64,000 bases of DNA, from the NCBI GenBank assembly GCA_024683935.1, contig JAIKXV010000113.1:4389-68388 (forward strand). The letters are read 5' to 3'. The position numbers and the translations under genes were made by a program. Under the pieces are notes generated by a model that worked only from the letters and a program-made list of their open reading frames with translations, did not search any database and was not told where the DNA came from. The DNA is from Lachnospiraceae bacterium. GTDB taxonomy: Bacteria; Bacillota_A; Clostridia; Lachnospirales; Lachnospiraceae. Positions 54,970 to 63,500 of the stretch are shown here, in pieces (within the stretch, counting starts at the first letter, position 1; every line of letters starts with the position of its first letter).

Positions 54970-55645
54970 CTATGTATCCGCCTTTTTTCTGATCGCTGAC
55001 TATCACGCCCTTTTTCATCGTAATGACTCTTTTACGCATCTCGTTTACTATCTCGCGGTTATGGGTCACGATAAGCACCGTGGTTCCGTTTTTATTTATC
55101 TGTTCCAGGAGCTTCATTATTTCCCAGGTATTCTTCGGATCCAGATTTCCCGTCGGCTCATCCGCCAGAAGAATGGGAGGATCATTTATGATGGCTCGCG
55201 CCAGAGCAACTCTCTGCTGTTCTCCGCCGGACAGTTCCTTCGGCTTGCTCTTGTATTTCTCGGCCAGCCCCACAAGTGACAGCACGCTGGGTACATTCTT
55301 TCTGATCTCGCGTCCCGGCACGGAAATAACTCTCTGGGCAAAGGCCACGTTCTCATATACATTCCTGTCTTTCAAGAGACGGAAATCCTGGAACACCACT
55401 CCGATACCCCTGCGGTACTTGGGGATCTTGCGGTGCTTTAATTTCACCACATCGGTGTGGTTCACGATTATCTTTCCGCTGGTGGGGGTAAGCTCCCGGA
55501 GAAGGAGCTTTATCAGGGTGGATTTACCCGAACCCGAATCTCCTACGATAAAAACAAACTCTCCCTTTTCAATATGCAGGCTCACGTTGTTCAGCGCAGG
55601 TGAGCCCATTGAAAATGATTTATTTACATCTTCCAGAATGATCAT
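54959..55645 (-). CDS. ftsE: Cell-division ATPase FtsE
   Basis: 228 residues, ABC ATPase. Walker A GDSGSGKST, Q-loop region VFQDFRLLKDR (typical FtsE), signature LSGGEQQR, Walker B ILLADEPTGNLD. AAAGGAAA lies about 13 nt before the ATG. It starts 16 nt after the CdaR-like gene, so it likely shares its transcript. Confidence 0.96.
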   Translation of the reverse strand: MIILEDVNKSFSMGSPALNNVSLHIEKGEFVFIVGDSGSGKSTLIKLLLRELTPTSGKIIVNHTDVVKLKHRKIPKYRRGIGVVFQDFRLLKDRNVYENVAFAQRVISVPGREIRKNVPSVLSLVGLAEKYKSKPKELSGGEQQRVALARAIINDPPILLADEPTGNLDPKNTWEIMKLLEQINKNGTTVLIVTHNREIVNEMRKRVITMKKGVIVSDQKKGGYIDED

Positions 55646-55661
55646 TTAAAGTACTTTTCCT

Positions 55662-56753
55662 TTAATAATTTGTATCTTCCATATACTTCATATATTTCGC
55701 CACCATAAGGGCGATCTTGAAGGTAATGGCGTCCTCAAAAATCCTGAGATCCAGCCCTGTGGTCTTCTGAAGCTTATCCAGTCTGTATACTAAGGTGTTC
55801 CTGTGAATATAGAGCTGGCGGCTTGTTTCGGACACATTGAGGGAGTTCTCGAAAAACTTATTAATGGTGGCCAGTGTCTCATTATCGAATTCCTCGGGAG
55901 TCTTCCCCTCAAAGATCTCCTGGATGAACATGCGGCATAAGGGAATCGGCAGCTGATAGATAAGCCTTCCGATGCCAAGGGATGAATATGCTACAACGTT
56001 CCTCTCTTCGAAGAATATCTTTCCTACATCCAGAGCCATCTTCGCTTCTTTATACGAGCGGCTCACATCCTTTATATCTTCCACGGTGGTACCGTAGGAT
56101 ATGCGGATCTTTTCCTGTCCGTCCTTCTCCAGACGTTCCAGTATGCCTCCGGCAATATTTTTATTTTCGTCAGCCGGATCATCCGAGGTCATCTCGTGAA
56201 CCAGTATCACATTCTTCTCATCGACAACGGTCACGAAATCGGTGGGAATGGATATGAAGTGATCTCTCATCACCTCAAGGACCGTGGTATTGGTTTCGCC
56301 CTCCGCCTCTACCAGGAATACACTTCTCTTGACATCCGTGGCGATACGGAGTTTCTTCGCCCTGTTAAATATATCCACCAGCAGCAGATTGTCAAGTATA
56401 AGGTTCTTGATAAAGTTATCCTTATCAAATCTTTCCTTATACGCAACCAGCAGACTCTGTATCTGGAAGGCCGCAAGCTTGCCTACCATGTAGGCGTCTT
56501 CACTGCCTCCGTTGATCACCATCACGTACTCCAGCTGTCCGTCATCATCATGTATTTTGAAGAACTGATAGCCGTGAATCTCCTGGCTGTCAGCCGGAGA
56601 TGCGGCAAAGGAGGTGATGTCCTGAGGTTCCGCATCCTCTGCCCTGAAAGTATACGAAAGGGGCTTGCCCTCCGTATCAAATACGCACATATCTACTCTG
56701 GTGATTTCTTTCAGCCCGTCGATGGTATTCTGCAGTATCTGGTTTGAGATCAT
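55662..56753 (-). CDS. CdaR/PucR-type regulator
   Basis: 363 residues. N-terminal sugar-diacid recognition-like domain (about 1-110), a GGDEF-like/PucR middle segment (about 140-250), and a C-terminal HTH_30 (residues 302-355) with SETSRQLYIHRNTLVYRLDKL. Family members act as activators on sugar-acid or purine genes, but here it heads a cell-wall operon (ftsE-ftsX-M23-ctpA). GGAGAAGGAG precedes the ATG. Ligand unknown. Confidence 0.88.
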   Translation of the reverse strand: MISNQILQNTIDGLKEITRVDMCVFDTEGKPLSYTFRAEDAEPQDITSFAASPADSQEIHGYQFFKIHDDDGQLEYVMVINGGSEDAYMVGKLAAFQIQSLLVAYKERFDKDNFIKNLILDNLLLVDIFNRAKKLRIATDVKRSVFLVEAEGETNTTVLEVMRDHFISIPTDFVTVVDEKNVILVHEMTSDDPADENKNIAGGILERLEKDGQEKIRISYGTTVEDIKDVSRSYKEAKMALDVGKIFFEERNVVAYSSLGIGRLIYQLPIPLCRMFIQEIFEGKTPEEFDNETLATINKFFENSLNVSETSRQLYIHRNTLVYRLDKLQKTTGLDLRIFEDAITFKIALMVAKYMKYMEDTNY

Positions 56754-56832
56754 ATTCCACTCCTTCTCCGTTTTACAAAAGTACCTTCTCTATTTTAATA
56801 CAAAACGACAAAAAATGGAATACTTTTGCTGA

Positions 56833-57531
56833 TTATTTTTGTGCATTATTTATAGGAGTGTTTTCCTTCTCATAATTGTCCGCGGCTTTCCTGAATACCT
56901 TCCTCAGAATAAAGTCCGCAATACCCCCGCGTTTAACGTATCCGCCACTGTCCACGCGGAGGGAGACATCCCTCAGGATCACTATGAGCTGGGTATTGAG
57001 CTTCATCCGGTTTTCCCTGATAAAGCTTTCCGCCTCGGGAGTTTCCAGATTCATTATCATCACATCCGGAAGACTGCTGTTGACCTCGTTCACAATGAAA
57101 TCATCCCCGCCGGCAACCTCATCCTTGGCAATGCCCGAAACGATATTTAATTCTCCGAAAAAGCTGTGGAGAGACGTCTCAAGGTTTTCAAGCTTTGAAG
57201 TGTTAGGAGAAATAAGAAATACCGGCCTCCCCTCCTTGGAAAGCTTTCGGAGAAGACCTTTAAGAAAAAGATTGCTCTCAATTTCCCGGGCTCTGTTCCG
57301 GCTGTGGACATTGGCGGCTTCCAGTATGTCATTACTGGTCAGCACTACCATATCCATGGACTCCAGATCTTTTTTTACTTCCTCGTCATTTGACGCCAGG
57401 AGCAGAGTATCATGGGTAATGAAATCAATGGTATTGCAAATACCATTATTGAGATACATTGTGACTCTCCGCATGGATTCCCTTACGGAATAGTCTTTGA
57501 GCTGTATTCCGAGTACGGTAACTTTTCTCAT
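56833..57531 (-). CDS. Degenerate WecG/TagA/CpsF-family protein
   Basis: 232 residues, the size and strand pattern of GT26 glycosyltransferases (start VTVLGIQL, then NGICNTIDFITHDTLLLASNDEEV). The catalytic signatures are lost: TxNxE reads ITHDT, the LPDG Asp motif reads LTSND, and APKQE reads TPEAE. It is probably not an active ManNAc transferase; it may bind a nucleotide sugar or a partner. The start has no SD; an extended -10 TGTGTTATAAT ends eight bases before ATG. Divergent from the GT-C gene. Confidence 0.7.
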   Translation of the reverse strand: MRKVTVLGIQLKDYSVRESMRRVTMYLNNGICNTIDFITHDTLLLASNDEEVKKDLESMDMVVLTSNDILEAANVHSRNRAREIESNLFLKGLLRKLSKEGRPVFLISPNTSKLENLETSLHSFFGELNIVSGIAKDEVAGGDDFIVNEVNSSLPDVMIMNLETPEAESFIRENRMKLNTQLIVILRDVSLRVDSGGYVKRGGIADFILRKVFRKAADNYEKENTPINNAQK

Positions 57532-57539
57532 AGGGACTT

Positions 57540-57550
57540 ATTATAACACA
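57540..57550 (-). promoter_or_regulatory. Extended -10 promoter, minus strand
   Basis: TGTGTTATAAT ending eight bases before ATG 57531. The same 11 bases occur facing the other way at 57581-57591. Confidence 0.65.
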
Positions 57551-57580
57551 CATTATTATATTCCTCAAAAAAACACTGTC

Positions 57581-57591
57581 TGTGTTATAAT
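57581..57591 (+). promoter_or_regulatory. Extended -10 promoter, plus strand
   Basis: TGTGTTATAAT ending seven bases before ATG 57599. Divergent twin of 57540-57550, about 30 nt apart. Confidence 0.65.
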
Positions 57592-57598
57592 CCATTGT

Positions 57599-59005
57599 AT
57601 GGAGATCTTAAAAAAGACAGAGAAGATAATGACCCCGGAAAGGGTTCTGTTCATAGTGGCGGTGCTCGGCAGCGCCCTCTACATCTCCCTTATCTTTAAT
57701 GACAACCTCTGGGTGGATGAGGCTTTTACCGCGTCGCTCATCAGACAGAGCTTCCCGGAGATGATAAGGGATACCGTTTCCGATACCCTGCCGCCCTTTT
57801 ATAATGTTTTTGGTTTTCTTGCGGTATCGCTTTTCGGTTTTTCTTCCGTAGTGCTGAAGTTCTGTTCATGCCTCGCCATGATACTGCTGCTGTTCTTCGG
57901 AGGCAGGAAACTCCATACCCTGAAAGGCTTCCGGGCGGCTTTTCTGTATGAGCTTTTTCTTGTCGCCATGCCCCACTTCCTTCATTACGGCGTCGAGATC
58001 CGTATGTACAGTTGGGGAGTATTTTCCTGCGGCATGGCTGCCCTTTATTTTCTTGAAATTCCTGAAAACAGGTCCGCATTCCGCGGCTTCACGCTCTTTT
58101 CCGTTTTCTCGGGCTATATTCACCACTTTGCCCTGGTTTCCTGCGGTATGCTGTGGCTTATACTGCTGTTTTCCTATGTATTAAAGAAGAATAAGGAAGA
58201 TATCATCCTTTTCTTTAAATACCTCGGGCTGTTCCTTATACTGTATCTCCCGGGACTGATACTCACCTTTTATCAGATAAAGAACGCAAGCTCCTATTTT
58301 TCCATGGCGCCCCTGTCGTTAAAAAGCTTCATAAGCGACATCCGCTTCCCTTTTGTAACGAATATAACGCCCCTGTCTGCACTGCTGCTGCTTATGGCAG
58401 TCTTTGCAGCGGCACTTCCCTTTATACGGAAAAGCGTGAAGGATTCCTCACAGGGGCTGCTGCTCATGTCAGCGATATACCTTACTCTCTGCTTTGCCTA
58501 TGCGGTATCGGTGATAAGCGGAAGGAGCCTCTTTACCGCGAGATACCTGGTGCCCTGCCTTTCCATATTCTGGCTCGGAACAGCCTTGCTCTCTGATGAA
58601 GCGCTTTCCTTCTTCGGAGACAAAAGCCCGGTGGCACCGGTTCTGATCGCCCTCATAGCCGTAACCCTTGTCACAGGGTATCTAATGACCTTCAGAGAAG
58701 AATACTCTCCCGGCGCAGAGCAGATGAAAGCTTTCTTTAATGAAAATATAAAGAGCGGCGACGCCATCATAATAAATGAGGATGTGCCGGAGATTGAGAT
58801 ATGTTTCAGATATTATTTTCCGGATCTGCTAAAGACCGGATGGAAAAATGCCGATAATATTAATGGAACTATCTGGTATCTCGTTCGCGAGGGATCCGGA
58901 GACGTTCTTGAAAACGCAGATACCCCGGGTTATAATCTGGAATACATCTGTGACTTTTTCTTTGACCGCTATTCCTTCTCCCTTTACAGGGCGGATAAGC
59001 GTTAA
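57599..59005 (+). CDS. Polytopic GT-C (GT39/ArnT-like) glycosyltransferase
   Basis: 468 residues from ATG 57599 with about ten to eleven membrane helices and a C-terminal extracytoplasmic domain (about 395-468). The first loop has DNLWVDEAFTASLIR, with the acidic pair of the GT-C catalytic motif. Such enzymes use lipid-linked sugar to glycosylate protein, lipid or polymer outside the membrane. The first ATG has no SD and lies at the predicted start site; an internal ATG at 57626 with GAGAAG is an alternative. Function is partly inferred from fold. Confidence 0.8.
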   Translation: MEILKKTEKIMTPERVLFIVAVLGSALYISLIFNDNLWVDEAFTASLIRQSFPEMIRDTVSDTLPPFYNVFGFLAVSLFGFSSVVLKFCSCLAMILLLFFGGRKLHTLKGFRAAFLYELFLVAMPHFLHYGVEIRMYSWGVFSCGMAALYFLEIPENRSAFRGFTLFSVFSGYIHHFALVSCGMLWLILLFSYVLKKNKEDIILFFKYLGLFLILYLPGLILTFYQIKNASSYFSMAPLSLKSFISDIRFPFVTNITPLSALLLLMAVFAAALPFIRKSVKDSSQGLLLMSAIYLTLCFAYAVSVISGRSLFTARYLVPCLSIFWLGTALLSDEALSFFGDKSPVAPVLIALIAVTLVTGYLMTFREEYSPGAEQMKAFFNENIKSGDAIIINEDVPEIEICFRYYFPDLLKTGWKNADNINGTIWYLVREGSGDVLENADTPGYNLEYICDFFFDRYSFSLYRADKR

Positions 59006-59038
59006 AGAAAAAAATAATTTTAAGAAGGGGGTGGACAT

Positions 59039-59239
59039 ATGGATGTGTCATCTCTTGCGATGCCCGATATTGCCGGACTGTCTATGGTTCTGGCGAGAAA
59101 TGAGACCCTGCAGGATGTAGGGACCGCTCTTCTTTCGAATGCCCTGGACGTTCAGAAGAGCATGGGGCAGGAAACAGTCAGAATGATGGAGCAATCCGTC
59201 AACCCTGGCGTAGGCGCAAACATCGATATCCGCGCTTAG
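59039..59239 (+). CDS. YjfB-family putative motility protein
   Basis: 66 residues, no membrane helix. Begins MDVSSLAM, with AL..LDVQKSMGQETVRMMEQS matching YjfB. Family members occur in flagellated Firmicutes, with unproven role. GGGGGTGG precedes the ATG. It is 33 nt after the GT-C gene and probably cotranscribed. No clear terminator follows in 59240-59318. Confidence 0.8.
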   Translation: MDVSSLAMPDIAGLSMVLARNETLQDVGTALLSNALDVQKSMGQETVRMMEQSVNPGVGANIDIRA

Positions 59240-59318
59240 GTTATCGGCACAAGGCAGGGAGGGTTTTTCTGCGGCAGCAGCTGCGGAGAGATCCTCCTGA
59301 ATCGCCTGTGATAAACAC

Positions 59319-60293
59319 CTACATCTGCAGAACCGCCGTTACTCCCATTTCCACAACTGCGATAACTATTCCGATCACCACGGGAACCGTCCATACGGGC
59401 GGTCTTTTTACTATCGCGGTATTTCCGTCACTGGTAACTATCTTCAAATCCTTTGAATGAAATATGCGATGCAGCCTGAACTGTCCGCCGGGCTCATTTT
59501 TGGCAATGAGCTTCAGCATGAATACCGCAAGGGTTGTAAACAGCACTGACAATATCGCGTAGAAAGCAAAGGTATAGAGAATATCCGTTTTGGAATAAAC
59601 GCTGTCGTATGCGTCCGGCATATATTTATCCACCAGAAAGGCACCGGCCACTCCCCCGAAATTTATCATAAAATGCCCTATTATCCCGGGCCACAGACTG
59701 TTGGTAACCTCGTCCATGATACCGAAGGCTATTCCGAGAACAATGGCATAGCTCATCTGATTGAGATTCAGATGCATGAGCCCGAAAAGAAGCGCCTGCA
59801 GCACTATGGCGGACAGGAGTCTTCCGGACTTCCGGAGTCCCGCATAGATTATTCCGCGGAAAGCCAGTTCCTCGGCCAGGGGTCCGATAACGGCCATGAC
59901 CATAGCTACGAAAAAAAAGGAGCTGTCCTCATTTATATACTCCTTTGCAATATCTGCAGCCGCATTCTCCGAAAAGAGAAGGGAAAGCGCATTTACCGCA
60001 GATACCAGGGGCTCGATGCAGATCATGAAAATGACCACATAGATCCAGGTGGAGACCTTCAGCTTCCTGAAGCGGAATATCTCTCCCACTTCCGATCCGC
60101 AGACCGTGGCTACTATAAGCCCCGGCAGCAGAACTATGCTCTCGCTAAGGAGAATGTTCTGAAAAATGGACAGCGTGACAGAGCCTCCTCTCCATGCCAC
60201 TAAGGACACCAGAAAAGAGACTCCGAGAAAGATCAGCATTATCAAAGTGAATACTATGCCGGATCTGACCGGCGTCATACCCTTGATTTTCAC
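59319..60293 (-). CDS. CPBP-family intramembrane metalloprotease
   Basis: 324 residues, eight or so membrane helices. Catalytic motifs: EELAFRG (EExxxR), FGLMHL (FxxxH) and HFMINF (HxxxN), all in the membrane core (about 130-215). Homologues act as CAAX-type proteases or in bacteriocin immunity; no bacteriocin gene is visible here. Its ATG overlaps the small gene upstream by four bases. Confidence 0.9.
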   Translation of the reverse strand: MKIKGMTPVRSGIVFTLIMLIFLGVSFLVSLVAWRGGSVTLSIFQNILLSESIVLLPGLIVATVCGSEVGEIFRFRKLKVSTWIYVVIFMICIEPLVSAVNALSLLFSENAAADIAKEYINEDSSFFFVAMVMAVIGPLAEELAFRGIIYAGLRKSGRLLSAIVLQALLFGLMHLNLNQMSYAIVLGIAFGIMDEVTNSLWPGIIGHFMINFGGVAGAFLVDKYMPDAYDSVYSKTDILYTFAFYAILSVLFTTLAVFMLKLIAKNEPGGQFRLHRIFHSKDLKIVTSDGNTAIVKRPPVWTVPVVIGIVIAVVEMGVTAVLQM

Positions 60294-60523
60294 TGGTTCA
60301 TCATGAAGTTAACGAGCTTATCGATATCCTCAGGCTCATAAGCAACTATTTCCAGCTCGGAAATAGTTCCGTCCGAAAAGATATTTGCCATTGAAACATA
60401 CTGGGAGAGCTTGCTCTTCAGATTCAGGCGGTCACCCTCACCTGTAACCAGCTCAACCTTGCCCTTGCAGCTATCAACCACCTTAAAGAACTTATCGATG
60501 TCTGTAATATTTGTTACTTTCAT
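60290..60523 (-). CDS. Small conserved hypothetical protein
   Basis: 77 residues, soluble, one alpha/beta unit (VELVTGEGDRLNLKSKLSQYV then SELEIVAYEPEDIDKLVNF). AAAGGAG precedes the ATG. Coupled to the CPBP gene downstream and 33 nt after cvfB. No function recognised. Confidence 0.75.
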   Translation of the reverse strand: MKVTNITDIDKFFKVVDSCKGKVELVTGEGDRLNLKSKLSQYVSMANIFSDGTISELEIVAYEPEDIDKLVNFMMNQ

Positions 60524-60555
60524 TTACTAACTCCTTTCCCGGCATACGCCTTGTT

Positions 60556-61428
60556 TTATAGTGTATCATCTTTTTCAAGTCTTGCAACCTCTTCTATGCT
60601 ATCCGCCGTGATATGCACCCTTCCTTCTTTTAGGAGATGGCCCACCGCCCTTTTGAAAGCGGCTTTACTCATCCTGAAGGTCTCCCTGATGAGCTCCGGG
60701 TCGGCTTTGTCCGTAAAGGGTATCCTGCCGTCATGTCCGGCAAGGTATGCGATCAGTGTTTCTCCGTCCTCATTCATCTGAAGATAGGCTTTTTTCCTGA
60801 TGGAAAGATTTAGCTTCCCGTCTTCCAGCACCTTTGTGACCCGGGCGTTGATACGTTCTCCTTCCCTTGCTTCCCCGTTAAACTCCTTAGCCGGGATCAG
60901 TCCGGAATACATATCATCCACAGCCACAAACGCGCCGAAATTCCGGCTTATCTGATAGAGGGTTCCCGTCACCTCATCCTCCGCTTTGTAGGGAGAATCC
61001 GTGGACAGGTGCTCATATATCTTCATAGTGGCGGCAAGACGGCCGCTCTTATCCACATACATGGATGCCAGAACATAGCTTCCCTCTTCCGCCCTGTATG
61101 TCTGCTCAGAAAACGGAAGGAGAAGATCACGTTCAAGACCGATGTCCAAAAAGGCACCGATCTTCGATACTTCCTTTATTTTCAGTCTCCTGACTTCTCC
61201 AAGGGTTATAAGGGGTTTTGCCGTTGTTGCGATAAGCCTGTCTTCCGAATCCCTGTAGATAAAACAGGATATCCTGCTTCCCACTGATGCCCCGGAAGGA
61301 ACCTGGGACGATGGCAGCAGTACGCTCTGTCCGTCTCCCTTTGTCCCGGTCTCATCCTCCGAAAGGTATGCTCCCTGGGGAAGGATTCTCGCAATCTTCA
61401 GCTCACTGATCTTTCCTAATTCAATCAT
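60556..61428 (-). CDS. cvfB: CvfB-type S1 RNA-binding protein
   Basis: 290 residues: repeated S1/OB domains (about 1-60, 70-130 and 145-215) with the IGAFLDIG motif, then a C-terminal winged helix (about 225-285). Matches CvfB/YitL, an RNA-binding regulator linked to virulence in staphylococci. The start overlaps the kinase-like gene upstream by four bases. Confidence 0.9.
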   Translation of the reverse strand: MIELGKISELKIARILPQGAYLSEDETGTKGDGQSVLLPSSQVPSGASVGSRISCFIYRDSEDRLIATTAKPLITLGEVRRLKIKEVSKIGAFLDIGLERDLLLPFSEQTYRAEEGSYVLASMYVDKSGRLAATMKIYEHLSTDSPYKAEDEVTGTLYQISRNFGAFVAVDDMYSGLIPAKEFNGEAREGERINARVTKVLEDGKLNLSIRKKAYLQMNEDGETLIAYLAGHDGRIPFTDKADPELIRETFRMSKAAFKRAVGHLLKEGRVHITADSIEEVARLEKDDTL

Positions 61429-62030
61429 TTATTCAACAGATTTGTTCTTACTATCTGTTCCAAAACATTAGCCGTGCCTTCTATACCGAATCTCTCGGTA
61501 TTAATAAGGATATCCTTATGGGCCGGATCATCCTGCATATATCCGGCATAGTGGGAATAATAATTATTACGGGCCTTTTCCGCCTTGGGTATCACTTTTT
61601 TGGCCTCTTCTTCCGACATTTTGAGATATGCCACGCAGTTATGGATCCTGTATTCCAGGGGCGAATAGAGGTACACATGAAGGGCATTTTCCCGGCTCCT
61701 CAATACAAAGTCAGCGCAGCGTCCCACTATTATACAGGACTCTCTCTCCGCCAGCCTCTGTATCACATGGGACTGGGCCGCAAAGATCTTGTCCTGCTTG
61801 CTTCTGGGACCGTTTCCCAGGGGATAGAGCTTATCGAATATGGAATCCCGGCCGCCGTCCTTCAGTTCTTCCTCTTCAAGGACTTCAGCCGCGGGGATCT
61901 GCAGTTCTTCTGCAGCCTTGTCCACCAGATCCCTGTTAAAGTATTCTATTCCCAGTTTCTGTGCCAGTTTCTCCGCAACAGGAAGTCCCGCTGCACCAAA
62001 CTGTCTTGCAATAGTAATAACGTAATTCAT
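61425..62030 (-). CDS. Cytidylate-kinase-like protein
   Basis: 201 residues of the cytidylate-kinase-like family. The P-loop region reads IARQFGAAGLPVAEKLAQ, lacking the second Gly and Ser/Thr of the usual GSGG. Conserved CIIVGRCADFVLR and the DRDLV-like NRDLVDKAA are present. Real kinase activity on CMP is doubtful. It starts one base after livF, with SD AGGGGAG inside the livF end. Confidence 0.8.
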   Translation of the reverse strand: MNYVITIARQFGAAGLPVAEKLAQKLGIEYFNRDLVDKAAEELQIPAAEVLEEEELKDGGRDSIFDKLYPLGNGPRSKQDKIFAAQSHVIQRLAERESCIIVGRCADFVLRSRENALHVYLYSPLEYRIHNCVAYLKMSEEEAKKVIPKAEKARNNYYSHYAGYMQDDPAHKDILINTERFGIEGTANVLEQIVRTNLLNK

Positions 62031-62031
62031 G

Positions 62032-62742
62032 TTACTCCCCTAAATATGCCTTTCTTATAGAATCATTATTCAGCAGTTCCTCCGCCTTCCCTGACGTGGT
62101 AATGGTGCCTGTTTCCAGAACATAGGCCCTGTCAGCTATATTAAGGGCTTTCCTCGCATTCTGCTCCACCAGCAGCACCGTTGTGCCGTCTTCATGCACC
62201 TGTCTTATTATATCAAAAACTTCGTTAACCATGATAGGAGACAGTCCCATGGAGGGTTCGTCGAGAAGCAGGATATCCGGCTTTGACATAAGGGCCCGTC
62301 CCATGGCCAGCATCTGCTGCTCACCTCCGGACAGGGTACCCGACACCTGTCCCCGTCTTTCCTTTAATCTGGGGAACCTGTCAAATACCATTTCCATTGT
62401 GGAAGCGATCTCTCCCTTGTCCTTTCTGGTATAGGCTCCCATGCGGAGGTTGTCTTCCACGGTCATATCCGCAAAAACACGCCGTCCCTCCGGAACCTGG
62501 GAAAGTCCTAAAGCCACTCTTTTATGTCCCGGAACATGGCTGATGTCGTTTCCGTTAAACAGTATCTCTCCGCTCTTTGGCTCTATAAGCCCGGATATCG
62601 TATGAAGGGTCGTGGTCTTTCCTGCACCGTTAGCGCCGATCAGTGCCACTATCTCACCCTTGTCCACACTGAAATTTATGCCCTTCAGGGCCTGTATCAC
62701 ACCGTAATATACGCTTAAGTCTTTAATCGTTAAGAGCATCAC
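62032..62742 (-). CDS. livF: Branched-chain amino acid ABC transporter ATPase LivF
   Basis: 236 residues. Walker A GANGAGKTT, signature LSGGEQQM, Walker B ILLLDEPSMGLSP, LivF-specific EQNARKAL. Overlaps livG by four bases; forms a pair with LivG in one importer. Confidence 0.96.
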   Translation of the reverse strand: MMLLTIKDLSVYYGVIQALKGINFSVDKGEIVALIGANGAGKTTTLHTISGLIEPKSGEILFNGNDISHVPGHKRVALGLSQVPEGRRVFADMTVEDNLRMGAYTRKDKGEIASTMEMVFDRFPRLKERRGQVSGTLSGGEQQMLAMGRALMSKPDILLLDEPSMGLSPIMVNEVFDIIRQVHEDGTTVLLVEQNARKALNIADRAYVLETGTITTSGKAEELLNNDSIRKAYLGE

Positions 62743-63500
62743 TCATCCCCCAGATATGCCCTGATAACCTCAGGATCAGAAAGAACTTCCTTTGTTTCTC
62801 CCTGTAACAGGACCTTGCCGAAATTAAGCACCGTTAATGACTCGCAGATGCCGGAAACCAGCTTCATATCATGCTCGATAAGGAGAATGGTCATCTTGAA
62901 TTTATCCCTTATCAGACTGATGGTTTCCATGAGCTCCGCTGTTTCATTGGGGTTCATTCCCGCTGCAGGCTCATCTAAAAGAAGGATCTTCGGACCCGTG
63001 GCCATAGCCCTTGCAATCTCCAGCTTCCTCTGCTGTCCATACGGCAGATTGGATGAAAGGATCGGGGATACCGTATCCAGATCAAAGACCCTCAGGATCT
63101 CCATAGCCCTTTCATTCATCGCGCTTTCCACGGAGGCGTACCTGCCGCAGTGGAACATGGATTCAAAGGTCGAATACTTAAAGCTCCCGTGAAGAGCGGT
63201 TTTTACATTGTCAAGCACGGACAGTTGATGGAAAAGCCTGATATTCTGGAAGGTTCTGGCGATACCGTCCCGGTTTATCTCCTCGGTACGGTGTCCGGTA
63301 ATATCATTGCCATCAAGTATTATGCTTCCCTTTGTGGGCTTATACACTCCTGTCAGGAGGTTGAATACTGTGGTCTTTCCCGCTCCGTTGGGGCCGATCA
63401 GGCCGTAGAGCTGTCCCCTCTCGATTGACAGATTGAAGTCCTCGACCGCATGAAGTCCGCCGAAGGTTATGCTCAAATCTTTTACTTCAAGCAGCGCCAT
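62739..63500 (-). CDS. livG: Branched-chain amino acid ABC transporter ATPase LivG
   Basis: 253 residues. Walker A GPNGAGKTT, the LivG motif RTFQNIRLF, signature LPYGQQRK, Walker B ILLLDEPAAGMNP. Start overlaps the livM stop by 14 nt. Confidence 0.96.
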   Translation of the reverse strand: MALLEVKDLSITFGGLHAVEDFNLSIERGQLYGLIGPNGAGKTTVFNLLTGVYKPTKGSIILDGNDITGHRTEEINRDGIARTFQNIRLFHQLSVLDNVKTALHGSFKYSTFESMFHCGRYASVESAMNERAMEILRVFDLDTVSPILSSNLPYGQQRKLEIARAMATGPKILLLDEPAAGMNPNETAELMETISLIRDKFKMTILLIEHDMKLVSGICESLTVLNFGKVLLQGETKEVLSDPEVIRAYLGDE

